From: a virus
Virus record (IMG/VR): IMGVR_UViG_3300009537_000002
Coordinates: 1 to 64,000 of that record
Length of the DNA: 64,000 nt
Direction: 5' to 3' (one strand)
Below, in pieces: positions 23,847-32,853 of the stretch (positions are counted from its first letter, which is position 1; every line of letters begins with the position of its first letter). The notes under the pieces were generated by a model that ran no database searches, was not told the origin of the DNA, and worked only from the letters and a program-made list of their open reading frames with translations. The position numbers and the translations under genes were made by a program.

Positions 23847-26162
23847 TTAGCCAAGTTTGATCTTGTAAGAATGGAGCGTAGGGGCTACCTCTGCGTCCTC
23901 TGTTATCAAATCCGCCCTGAGTCTCAAGTACTTACGTAGCTCGTTAACCAGGTTAAATCTTAGCACAAAACGCTCATTCTGAAAATCTGGGTTGTTCTCG
24001 TCTATTTTGACAACAAAGACCCTGGTGGGATCATTGGTATCATTTGGTGTATCATGTGATTTTGGTGCATCTACGTCCAGAGCATACACGTCGTACCTGT
24101 CCGCTGCAACGTTGTTCACAAGGTCGAAAATGCTGATACGACTCAGGGCGCTCTCTGCGAACACATCAGCACCAGCATAAATCTTCTCCTCTGTATCTGG
24201 GTAAGTGGAACCATAAGCATAACCTTCAATCAGGAGTTTGTGGTTGAATGGATAGAGAGGATCAGCAGCTTGAAGGGCTGCAAGAGAAGTCAGGTTTGGT
24301 GTCACCTCACGCCAGTTGTCCTTATGCACCCTGATGGTATGTATCCCTCTGTCTCGATTAGAGTCACCTGGAATACCAGACTTACCAGTGAGAACACTAT
24401 TGTCTACCAAATTAGAGTAGGTCACATCATCGACAACGATGTTGCTGTCACCCACATCAATGGCCATGCCATCTGGATTTTGGATTTCAATCACACACAC
24501 GTAGAAGGGATCCTCGAAACCCCACCCCCTCTGAACGTCACGGACTAGGTTGTCCACTACGTTTGGAGTGAAGCCTTTAGCTCCCACATTTCTGAAGACT
24601 ATCATATTGTCCTCATCGATGTTGAGGGCTGTGCCCGGCGTGCCACTGTCTGAAGTCTTGATCTGATAATTCAAGATACGCTCATTGGAGTTACTGAATG
24701 CATACCGTGAAGTGGTAGTTGCTGTACGGGTACCCTGAACAACAATACCTGTAGATGGATTTTTGCTGAGCACCGTAAAGATGCCACCAGGGTTCACAAA
24801 GTCTGTGTTGGTTGCTCGGCCATCATAGGAGACTTTGACTACCTCGCTGTCTACCGTATCGAGCTCGGTCTCTCCAATGATGTTCTCCAAGATATCTCCC
24901 ACATTGATGATGAACGGATGAACTGGGTCAGCACGTTGCAGAGGAGAGATAGGAACCCAGGTGCCTCCGGTAGGATCAAGATCGGAGTCTAAGGGAAGAG
25001 CGGGGTCATTGCTGGCTGTGACGAAATAGTTGATATCCGTGTTTTCCTCTACCCTCTCACACGTCTCGAGTGTCAACTTCTCAAACTCCTTGACTCCACC
25101 TTCAGGGAGAGCAATCGACAACGGTGTAGAAATGAAGATACTAGGTGTCTCCACATCAAAGCCTTGTTCAAAAAACTGGATGTTCTTGAAGCCAAATTGA
25201 TAGCTGAAGAAGTCGATACCACTAGATGGATCCGGCCCTCTCTTGGTGAGGATGAATTTGACCCACTGTGCTTGCACCGTTGGGAATGAGAACACAGCTG
25301 TAGTTCTGGCCTCAAACGTGAATGTGTTTGTTGGCAGTTGATTGAAGTTCCTGTTGTCAGCAGAGTAAAGCGGCGTAATAAACACAGGACTGCTCTCCGA
25401 GGAGTCGTGGAGCTCAAGAAAGATCCTTGAAATGTCCACAGGTCCATCTGGGCTGAGCCGCACGGTGAGCTCACACGTCACAGGCTTCTGAGTCCGCATG
25501 TTAATGGTCGTCCACCATGTCTTAGACTCTTGATGGAAGATATTCGTGAGTGCACTCTTTACCGCATCTACACGAGAGATCTGATCGACGGTAGATCGTA
25601 CTTTGAAGGTGACATCATCTATACCATCGAGGTCGTTCAAGAATACCCGAGTCTCACCTGTATCCTCGTCTACTCCCATTTCCACTGTGGCTGATGATAG
25701 GTCAATCTCAGCAGTTGTATTAGTCAGGTCTACAAAATTAGTATCGGTGAAGTTGTCGATAAGAATACTGTGATATCCTTCTGTGTCCTGAGTAAGCAGA
25801 AGAAGATTCTCAATGCGTTCCTCCAAATCGATAAGCCTCTTCTCAATACTGTTGGATTCAAGTCCCCAGCGTTCAAACGCTCGAGAGTTTACTTCGGCCA
25901 AACTGAGCAACTCCTTGTAGAGCACCCTGGTGTCTTGCCTGATAGCAAGAAACGTATTCTTGAAGAGCTCAGCAGATGAATTGTCCAACCGGTCAACCAG
26001 ATAGGTTGACGCCAGAAACTGAGGTATACTCAAGTCCAAGGCGGCTAGCTCCGATTCAATCTGGTCTACCACGTCTTGTGCGGACACAGCAATCCCTCGA
26101 GACAACCTGTCTTTGATGAAGTCTTCAGTCAGCAGCTGTTGATATGTATTCTCGATGGCCAT
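23847..26162 (-). CDS. Baseplate/tail surface protein with helical head and beta domains, 771 aa
   Basis: An N-terminal helical region, residues 1 to about 130, ends in a coiled coil (NSIEKRLIDLEERIENLLLL). A series of beta-sandwich modules follows. One stretch near residues 200-290 (KSALTNIFHQESKTWWTTIN, then VTCELTVRLSPDG and DISRIFLELHDSS) looks like a galactose-binding/discoidin-type domain. Later modules share a DP-x-HPFI-x-x-G segment with neighbouring genes. The architecture matches the next two genes upstream, so this looks like a duplicated family. A role in cell-surface binding is inferred. Confidence 0.65.
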   Translation of the reverse strand: MAIENTYQQLLTEDFIKDRLSRGIAVSAQDVVDQIESELAALDLSIPQFLASTYLVDRLDNSSAELFKNTFLAIRQDTRVLYKELLSLAEVNSRAFERWGLESNSIEKRLIDLEERIENLLLLTQDTEGYHSILIDNFTDTNFVDLTNTTAEIDLSSATVEMGVDEDTGETRVFLNDLDGIDDVTFKVRSTVDQISRVDAVKSALTNIFHQESKTWWTTINMRTQKPVTCELTVRLSPDGPVDISRIFLELHDSSESSPVFITPLYSADNRNFNQLPTNTFTFEARTTAVFSFPTVQAQWVKFILTKRGPDPSSGIDFFSYQFGFKNIQFFEQGFDVETPSIFISTPLSIALPEGGVKEFEKLTLETCERVEENTDINYFVTASNDPALPLDSDLDPTGGTWVPISPLQRADPVHPFIINVGDILENIIGETELDTVDSEVVKVSYDGRATNTDFVNPGGIFTVLSKNPSTGIVVQGTRTATTTSRYAFSNSNERILNYQIKTSDSGTPGTALNIDEDNMIVFRNVGAKGFTPNVVDNLVRDVQRGWGFEDPFYVCVIEIQNPDGMAIDVGDSNIVVDDVTYSNLVDNSVLTGKSGIPGDSNRDRGIHTIRVHKDNWREVTPNLTSLAALQAADPLYPFNHKLLIEGYAYGSTYPDTEEKIYAGADVFAESALSRISIFDLVNNVAADRYDVYALDVDAPKSHDTPNDTNDPTRVFVVKIDENNPDFQNERFVLRFNLVNELRKYLRLRADLITEDAEVAPTLHSYKIKLG

Positions 26163-29100
26163 TAAACTACCGTACCCTTCGTAATTACCCTAAGAGCAAA
26201 ATCTTTCAACACAGGAGAGAACTTGGCTTGAAGGTCAGAGATGTCCTCTCTGGTCTCAGCAACATAGTCGTAGTTTACCAGATACAGAGGAGCTCTGTTA
26301 TCCAGAGAGGCACGAGGTAACTGAAGGTGTCTCAGCACTTCCTTGTCCAAAATGGTCACAGTTTGGTTAGTGACATCTACTTCGAAAGAGTCTAAATCAA
26401 GCTGGCGAGCAATACGATACTCAGCACGATAGTCAGTGAACTGGAAGTTTGCTTCCATTGCAAATGCACCAGACCCGCCCGGATTGATTGACCTCTGAGT
26501 GTATATCTTACCCAACTTATAGTCTACAGAGTAAAGACCGTTACCCGAGAAGGCAGGAGAAGCGAAAAAGTATGTCACTGTCCCAGGAGCAGACTGAGTG
26601 GTCGTTGTGTAAAAGTCCACTTGACCATACGTTGGAGATAGCGCTACACGATCAATAGCATACTCCCCAGGAGCAGCAGGTGTACCACCTACCAGCGTGG
26701 CAAACAATGTGGTGTTAGAGAAGAATACTGGATGGTCAGTAGTCAGAGTAGAGATGTTTTCCTTCAACTGGAAGGTAGCTACATCGGCAGTTGGAACAAG
26801 ATTAGTAGGAATAGACTCAGTGGTTTGCAAGAACTGTCCCCCTAGCTCCTCGGCTCCGTTAATAAAATCCACTTCCTTTACAAACGGATGATTTGGATCA
26901 CCCATGTCCAAGTCAACACCACTAACAGTTACCGACAGGTCCAAGGTTCCTTTAACCACAGACAGGTTGGGAAGATCCAACACCTTGAGACCGGCAGTAG
27001 TTGGTAGGGTCTGTTCACTGACGGTGCTTGTGGCCCAGGCTCTCTCCTTGATAGTAACACTGTCACGAAGAATGTTGGTTGTGGCCCAATCCCAATCATC
27101 TACGGTCAGCTCTGTGACTGGTTGATACAAATAGGTCGCCGATGCATCCTCTGTGGCTGACAGAGGGGTAAATGTATAGACAATGCCCTCGTCGGTATCA
27201 ATGGACCAGTCACCTGCGTCGATGAGCTCATCGCGTCCATTGACGAATGTTTTCGGAGAAGCGTCCATGCTCTGTGCCAACAGAGCTCTAGTAATGTCGC
27301 TAAAGTCAGTGATATTCTCTCTCTTGAGACGAATGACCGTAGCCTTCCGTGGAAATGTCTCGGTTTCTGACTTGATAGGATCGAACCGCTTGATAGCAAA
27401 CGCATCCTTGTTGTTGCTGGTTGGGAAATCCAACTGAGCAATATGGTCGTCTTCTGTTTCAGAAGGGAAGAGTCTCTCAGCATCGAAGTAGACACCGATC
27501 GGCTGGTTGTCAGCTGGAGTCAGCGTGTTAGTGAGACTATCACCAAATTCGAGAACACCATTGTTAGGGTTGAAGGTATACAACTTAAAGTTTTGCAGGT
27601 TGTCAAAATCAATGGTAAATGTACTCAAAGGAGCTGTCGCATGAGTCCATTCTTCACCACCCACCTCTACATGAATCCACTCGCTGGCCGGTACCTCCTC
27701 AGTTTGGTAGGCACCACCACTCAGAACTTTCTTCACAGGTCGAGGAAAGTTTTTGAAAGGAAGCCTAAACCGTCTGGTGTCTAGCCCATCCTGAGCATGA
27801 CCCACGATGTACTGAGCCTCATCATCACCACGACTACCGAACATAGGATCGATCACATTGACAGTCTGGTCTACAGGATTACGCTCGAGGTCAATGGTGA
27901 AAGGTGAGGCCTGTGGCACAGGATGTAGCTCAGCTGCTTGAAGAACTCTTTTGTTCAGGGTAGATGAGCCCTCTTCGAATTGTTCGTCGTCGCGCTTGAA
28001 CGAGGCCTTCAAACGAATCGCCTTGACTGGCACGGGAGTGACAATCTGGTCCTCATCTCCTGTGTTGAAGTCCAGAATCTCTCGAACAGAATCTACACCT
28101 GAAGGACCATCAAATTCCTTGGGCTGCAATTGATGCCAGCTTGCACCGTCATCTGGCGAGACAAAGTACTCAATGTTCGCCAGCTCAGACTGAGTAGTGG
28201 GGTTCTGGTTGGTTTCCAGTAACACCTTCTTGATCTCACGCAAAGATTCAAAGGGTACAGAGACAATCTCTCCTTCGTTCTCATAAGCGAAACAGCGGAT
28301 GTCGATGTCACGAAGGCCGATGGCATATCTTAGTCTCTCCCCTGATGGAGTGTTGATAAGGAATGGCTCAGTCTGTCTGAACACAAAGTGTACATACTTC
28401 ACCTTGCGTGGGGTGAATGTGTAGAGGCCCTGGCCAGCAAACTTAGAAGTAGAGGGCGCAAGAGAGAAGATGTTCTCTTCATCCTGTGTGGTGAAACCAG
28501 CAACGGGTACGTCATCCTTAATGGACGTGTATGCCTGACCGTCGATGCTGGTCTCAATCTCATCGATCTGAATGACAGTCTTAGTACCAAAGTTATTTGG
28601 GTTCACCCTAATGTGATTGATAACCTTTTCTTCACCCAAGTTGATGGTGATATCCAACACCAGGGGTTCCTTGTCGTCAGCATTGCGAAGAACCACACGC
28701 TCGTATTCAAACCAGGTGTCGGGATTGTTGTCCAGCAGAACAGCCAGGTTGCCATTGAATGGCACACCAACCTCTTGGTTATTACCAATGGAACCATTGG
28801 AGTTTGGATTCACGATCGGAATCTCTTTGACTACAATGATAGATTCTTGAGCATTATCTACCGGCAGAGTGACAATGCCTTCTGCCTGGTTGATCTCACA
28901 CTCAGATGCATTCAACAGACCACTATTCACGTCAACTTTAGACAGGTCGTTGAAACTGTCCTTGAAGAAGAACGCATCCTTAGACGGGTTCAAAGAGAAG
29001 AGAATGTAGTCACCTAGTTTTGAATCCACGGCCTTAAGCCTAGAGGTCAGCCTGTTGGACTCTGTAGTGATGAAATTGAAGTTCGACACAGTGAGGTCTT

Positions 29101-29404
29101 CGATGTTTTCGAGCTCGGCGAAGGTGGTTGTGAGATCATCCAACACCTGGGTCCAGATTTTGTTGTAGAGATCAGCATCAGGCAAATCATCTGTACGGAC
29201 GGCCTCGATGAGCTCCTTGTCCAATTGTGGTTCCTGAAGATCTTTGTAGAACTCACGGATAATCCTAATGGCTTCAAAGATGTAGGCCTCTTGTGTCTGC
29301 AGAGTCTCGTTACCAAGCGCTCCCGACAGTGTGGCTGTCAGGCGCTCGAGCTTAGTCTTTAGTAGCTGACTCTTGTCTTCCAAGAGAAACTTGTTGCCAG
29401 TCAT
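26162..29404 (-). CDS. Large baseplate/tail surface protein with galactose-binding-like domain, 1080 aa
   Basis: The N-terminal 130 residues are helical (e.g. LTATLSGALGNETLQTQEAY, DLTTTFAELENIEDL). Around residues 225-305 lies a discoidin/F5-8C-like module: DNNPDTWFEYERVVL, LVLDITINLGEEKVINHIRV and a following strand EIETSIDGQAY. More beta-sandwich modules follow, with a VSGVDLDMGDPNHPFVKEVD segment and a compact C-terminal domain (SFEVDVTNQTVTILDKEVLR). It overlaps both neighbours by TAATG. The protein is a likely receptor-contacting virion component. No enzymatic motif was found. Confidence 0.65.
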   Translation of the reverse strand: MTGNKFLLEDKSQLLKTKLERLTATLSGALGNETLQTQEAYIFEAIRIIREFYKDLQEPQLDKELIEAVRTDDLPDADLYNKIWTQVLDDLTTTFAELENIEDLTVSNFNFITTESNRLTSRLKAVDSKLGDYILFSLNPSKDAFFFKDSFNDLSKVDVNSGLLNASECEINQAEGIVTLPVDNAQESIIVVKEIPIVNPNSNGSIGNNQEVGVPFNGNLAVLLDNNPDTWFEYERVVLRNADDKEPLVLDITINLGEEKVINHIRVNPNNFGTKTVIQIDEIETSIDGQAYTSIKDDVPVAGFTTQDEENIFSLAPSTSKFAGQGLYTFTPRKVKYVHFVFRQTEPFLINTPSGERLRYAIGLRDIDIRCFAYENEGEIVSVPFESLREIKKVLLETNQNPTTQSELANIEYFVSPDDGASWHQLQPKEFDGPSGVDSVREILDFNTGDEDQIVTPVPVKAIRLKASFKRDDEQFEEGSSTLNKRVLQAAELHPVPQASPFTIDLERNPVDQTVNVIDPMFGSRGDDEAQYIVGHAQDGLDTRRFRLPFKNFPRPVKKVLSGGAYQTEEVPASEWIHVEVGGEEWTHATAPLSTFTIDFDNLQNFKLYTFNPNNGVLEFGDSLTNTLTPADNQPIGVYFDAERLFPSETEDDHIAQLDFPTSNNKDAFAIKRFDPIKSETETFPRKATVIRLKRENITDFSDITRALLAQSMDASPKTFVNGRDELIDAGDWSIDTDEGIVYTFTPLSATEDASATYLYQPVTELTVDDWDWATTNILRDSVTIKERAWATSTVSEQTLPTTAGLKVLDLPNLSVVKGTLDLSVTVSGVDLDMGDPNHPFVKEVDFINGAEELGGQFLQTTESIPTNLVPTADVATFQLKENISTLTTDHPVFFSNTTLFATLVGGTPAAPGEYAIDRVALSPTYGQVDFYTTTTQSAPGTVTYFFASPAFSGNGLYSVDYKLGKIYTQRSINPGGSGAFAMEANFQFTDYRAEYRIARQLDLDSFEVDVTNQTVTILDKEVLRHLQLPRASLDNRAPLYLVNYDYVAETREDISDLQAKFSPVLKDFALRVITKGTVV

Positions 29405-31500
29405 TACACTTCCTCGAATTTGGTGAGATCTTTACAGGCACCCATGAGTGTATATTCCTCGACAGCGGGCGTCAAAGTAGCCTCTGCTGCATTTTGGCGT
29501 AAAATGATCACGAGGAAAACATTAGAGTCCTGATTGGCATCATCTTCACCAATACGATTCAAAATAACAATCTGACCAGCACACATCCTAGCAGAGAGAT
29601 CACCCACAAGGTCAACAGTATTCAGCCCACCGACTTGAGTGAACTCACTGAGGTTCTTTGGTAGCGCCTGGGTGCTGGAAGTTACTGGGTTATAGGAGAT
29701 GGTAAAGATATCACCTGGAAGTCTATCAAGGATCTGCACCTTGAACTTCATCGGCGTCCCATTGCCAGGTGTCCGGTCTGCCACAGTGGATACATCCTGC
29801 CACCCATCAGAAGCTAAAGGGACACCTGTATTGTCTGTAATCAATACTCCATTACGATAGACCTTGATGTTACCATCGGTACGATTTGTGAAGAACATGG
29901 CTTCACCCAAATCGGGTTCAGACAAAGTGGTAGCGCTCTTACCTGTGAGCACGAGCCTTTCATGTTCAACTCTACCAACTTCCAAAGGCAAGACCGGGAA
30001 GGTAGTCGTCTGAAGCAATTGGCCCTCACTGTCAACATCTTGCTTAACCACCCAGTATTCAATGCTTCCTATAAAATAGGTATTGCTGGTTTCTCCCACC
30101 AATAGAGTACTGTCATCAGTCAAAGAAGTGTCGTTAGTAATGTCATACGTCGTACTGGTAAACTTCACATCCTGACCAAGACCTTCGAGATAAGGTCGAG
30201 ATTCAAGGGTCCGAAGACCCAGTTCTCCAACGCCACAAACTTCCAACGGAGAAGAGATGTAGATGCTACGGTTCTGATGTTCTGTAAGTCCAACCCTTAC
30301 ATTATCAATACCGGTAGTAAAGTCATAGCCCTGGAACTCTTGTCTGGTACGTTGCTTGAGACCTAGCACTGCTTTGATTTTGGGAGACGCAATAGCCTCG
30401 TCTAGTTCCTTACTTAGACTGTCGGGTTTTGGCTCAACCTTCAGTGGAGGCTGATCAAGTGCCTGACCAAACAATGGTTGTACATCTTCATTGAATTGGA
30501 AGTTGGTCTTACAGGAGTTGTCGTTGCGAAAGGTGATAATGATTCTATCTGTGGCAATCTTGCGGAACCTAATACTAGCAGGTGCATCAATGAAACGTTC
30601 TGGGATACCCAGGTTGACGACTGTGTTGTTGCCATCAACATAGCTGATATCCTCAACAACTATACCAAATTGAGCGGCTGGTTCGATTTCAATGATATTG
30701 ATTTCACGTACTGTGCCGAGATTCAGCTCGACCTTAACCTTCACGAACTCTTTCTTTTCAGAGAATAGCAAAGACTGAATCCAGTAAGTTCCTTGGGTGT
30801 CGTCGACTATATTACGCAAGTTGGTGCCAGCAGGTTCTACTATCAACTCACTTTGTGGCGATTCTGAATCAAAGATCTGACGGACATCGGCAACTGTATA
30901 GAAGGGACTCAGATCAGTTGCAAGAACCAACCTTTCGCCAATGAGCTCCACATCCGCGTCTTGTGACGTGGGAATTAACTCACCTAGCTCTCGAGGGTCA
31001 CGGAAGAGGAGAGTTGCCTGTGTACCCTGCCGCTGTGTACGTTCATCTTTGGACTCTCTGAATGTAGAGAAGATAGCAGAGTCAAACCCCCTGGTATCTT
31101 TGTTAAGAAATTCGAAGAGAGTAATCTTGGAGTCTAGCTCGTTCACACCAGCGCGAAGGTTTTTCAGGATCACATCACGGACAATAGCCTCGTGGGAACG
31201 CTGAACCTCGTCGATGTTATTGGCCTCTTCAAATCCAGCAGACAGATCATCTTCTACTCGATCGAGCATGAAGTTATATGTCTCAGAATCAATGTCCTCA
31301 CCTTGCTCTGCCATCCAGTGTTTGAGAGAAGGGGTTAGTACAGTGGAGGTTAGATCGAACATCAGACCCTGAAGTTTCTGGGTAAACTCTTGAACTGAAC
31401 GAATCTGTCCAGAGTTACGTTGCTGAGACAGGAGTTTGAGGATCTGCTCAGACTGTCTCTTGCCAATAGTGCCAGCAAATTTCTGAAGGTACTGTGCCAT
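29404..31500 (-). CDS. Baseplate/tail surface protein, third member of the family, 698 aa
   Basis: Like its two downstream neighbours, it has a helical N-terminus (about 170 residues, SEQILKLLSQQRNSGQIRSV etc.). A beta module follows with DDTQGTYWIQSLLFSE, VKVELNLGTVREINIIEIEP and a loop strand resembling the discoidin-like module of the 1080-aa protein. Middle and C-terminal modules are beta-rich. Shared domain order and tandem position suggest duplication followed by divergence. Its function is probably in the baseplate periphery. The N-terminal helices may anchor the protein. Confidence 0.65.
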   Translation of the reverse strand: MAQYLQKFAGTIGKRQSEQILKLLSQQRNSGQIRSVQEFTQKLQGLMFDLTSTVLTPSLKHWMAEQGEDIDSETYNFMLDRVEDDLSAGFEEANNIDEVQRSHEAIVRDVILKNLRAGVNELDSKITLFEFLNKDTRGFDSAIFSTFRESKDERTQRQGTQATLLFRDPRELGELIPTSQDADVELIGERLVLATDLSPFYTVADVRQIFDSESPQSELIVEPAGTNLRNIVDDTQGTYWIQSLLFSEKKEFVKVKVELNLGTVREINIIEIEPAAQFGIVVEDISYVDGNNTVVNLGIPERFIDAPASIRFRKIATDRIIITFRNDNSCKTNFQFNEDVQPLFGQALDQPPLKVEPKPDSLSKELDEAIASPKIKAVLGLKQRTRQEFQGYDFTTGIDNVRVGLTEHQNRSIYISSPLEVCGVGELGLRTLESRPYLEGLGQDVKFTSTTYDITNDTSLTDDSTLLVGETSNTYFIGSIEYWVVKQDVDSEGQLLQTTTFPVLPLEVGRVEHERLVLTGKSATTLSEPDLGEAMFFTNRTDGNIKVYRNGVLITDNTGVPLASDGWQDVSTVADRTPGNGTPMKFKVQILDRLPGDIFTISYNPVTSSTQALPKNLSEFTQVGGLNTVDLVGDLSARMCAGQIVILNRIGEDDANQDSNVFLVIILRQNAAEATLTPAVEEYTLMGACKDLTKFEEV

Positions 31501-31946
31501 TACATTCCACCCGGCCTATCGACCACATCAAACACAGGTTGCTCACCAATTACCATTTCTAACTTCAGCCATTTCCCAGTCCATCTGGGATTCACATACT
31601 GCAAATGACTACATGGTTGATGTTTGATTTCGAATCCTCCTACTGTAATTATCTTGTACTGTCGATGTCCATCCGAACACATGTACGTATCTAGATTACC
31701 AAACTTTCTGTACAGGGTTCTTCTCACCAACTTGCTGTTGTTATCCAAAAAATTGGTTTCGAATGTATCTGACTGCCAGTACTCACCTGGGCCCGCTAGT
31801 ACAATTGTTTGATCATCATGACATATCTCGACATGACTGATCCCTTCTAGTCTACCTCTACTCCAGCTAGCAAGCCTAGCCTCAACTTGGTGATCGAGAC
31901 CAAGCTCGTGGGTTCCATCGACAAAATGCTTCACCCACCCTCTCAT
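31500..31946 (-). CDS. Hypothetical virion-associated protein, 148 aa
   Basis: The protein is rich in aromatic and His residues (MRGWVKHFVDGTHELG, HVEICHDDQTIVLAG, GFEIKHQPCSHLQYVNP). It looks like a single small alpha/beta domain with no membrane segment. It sits among tail-surface genes with a TAATG overlap to the family above. Its composition is unlike the Thr/Ser-rich fibres around it, so it may be an assembly factor or enzyme rather than a fibre. No family was recognised. Confidence 0.55.
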   Translation of the reverse strand: MRGWVKHFVDGTHELGLDHQVEARLASWSRGRLEGISHVEICHDDQTIVLAGPGEYWQSDTFETNFLDNNSKLVRRTLYRKFGNLDTYMCSDGHRQYKIITVGGFEIKHQPCSHLQYVNPRWTGKWLKLEMVIGEQPVFDVVDRPGGM

Positions 31947-31955
31947 GACACTTCC

Positions 31956-32504
31956 TTAAGATGTGTATGTGTAGCGCAAACGCTGATCGAACTGACGCAC
32001 GCCAACAGTGCCTTCATCAGAAGGGATTTCGATACGTCCCTTGAATCTGACATTGGGTGAAGTGCCAGCTTGAACAGTCCCTGCCGCACCAGTTAGTCCC
32101 ATCTGAGTAGCCAGTAGAATCTTGTTCGCTTCAGAATCACCCACCCCAGTACGAAACACATTGTACGTGGTCCCAGACTTGTCACTAAAGGTAGGCCAGC
32201 TTCCCAAGAATCCGCCAGTGGCGTCCATATTCAGCTCATAGCCTCCAAATGCAGCGGCCGTTGCACCGTCTCCCCAGGCCAACAGCTCTGCTAAATCATT
32301 GGGGGCAGAACTACTGCCACCATATGTACCAGACTTCTCGGCCATATAGAAACCACAATCAGTGATCTGATTGACACCATCATGACGCAGAAAGACCTCC
32401 TGTTCACTCAGAACAGACCCGCTGGTGTCTGATCCGTAATTCAAGGGTTCAGATATGGCGGCTCCACCATTCGTAGAACTCCATGTGATGTTGATAACAG
32501 GCAT
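31956..32504 (-). CDS. Beta-rich virion protein, 182 aa
   Basis: The product is Gly/Ser/Thr-rich and beta-patterned (MPVINITWSSTNGGAAISEP, EVFLRHDGVNQITDCGFYMA, RFKGRIEIPSDEGT), ending RQFDQRLRYTYTS. It has the look of a small jelly-roll or Ig-like tail decoration protein. It lies between the FnIII-like gene and the 148-aa gene. No catalytic motif is visible. Confidence 0.6.
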   Translation of the reverse strand: MPVINITWSSTNGGAAISEPLNYGSDTSGSVLSEQEVFLRHDGVNQITDCGFYMAEKSGTYGGSSSAPNDLAELLAWGDGATAAAFGGYELNMDATGGFLGSWPTFSDKSGTTYNVFRTGVGDSEANKILLATQMGLTGAAGTVQAGTSPNVRFKGRIEIPSDEGTVGVRQFDQRLRYTYTS

Positions 32505-32526
32505 TATTGGCCTCCTTACGATTCTA

Positions 32527-32853
32527 TCATACTACAGTAAACTGCATCTCCAAGGCATTGTTAGTAGTAATTTTTGGTGAAAACGTTCTGGCTCCAATGG
32601 GTTTCACGGGCCTTGTGCTTTGGTCAGCAGCACCGGACGTCGTCGGCCCAAGTGGTTGAGAGATCAAGGGAACAAAGTTTCCCTGGGAGTCTAAGGTGCC
32701 ACCTACGATGCTCACATAATAGAGCGTGTCGCTCTTTAAGCCAGTAATTGTATAGGTTTGCAATCCGTCTACTCTGTCGAGAGGCATTGCATTAGCAAGA
32801 ATCCACGGTCCATCCTGGGTAGTAGCATAGTAGATATTGAACTTAGTACTCAT
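32527..32853 (-). CDS. Fibronectin type III-like small protein, 108 aa
   Basis: The ATG at 32853 (MSTKFNIYYATTQDGPWILA) overlaps the end of the upstream gene by 11 bases. The sequence follows the FnIII strand pattern: KFNIYYATTQDGPW, then LQTYTITGLKSDTLYYVSIV with the conserved L-x-x-x-T-x-Y-x-x-x-I core. A second partial strand set follows. Such single FnIII-like proteins occur in phage tails, where they are thought to stabilise or bind surfaces. The start was chosen because the longer frame duplicates the upstream coding region. Confidence 0.65.
   Translation of the reverse strand: MSTKFNIYYATTQDGPWILANAMPLDRVDGLQTYTITGLKSDTLYYVSIVGGTLDSQGNFVPLISQPLGPTTSGAADQSTRPVKPIGARTFSPKITTNNALEMQFTVV

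Noticed and set aside
28388-29017. A 209-aa open frame on the plus strand
   Set aside because: It lies fully opposite the 1080-aa tail gene, has no ribosome site or recognisable product, and plus-strand frames of this kind occur throughout as reversed shadows.
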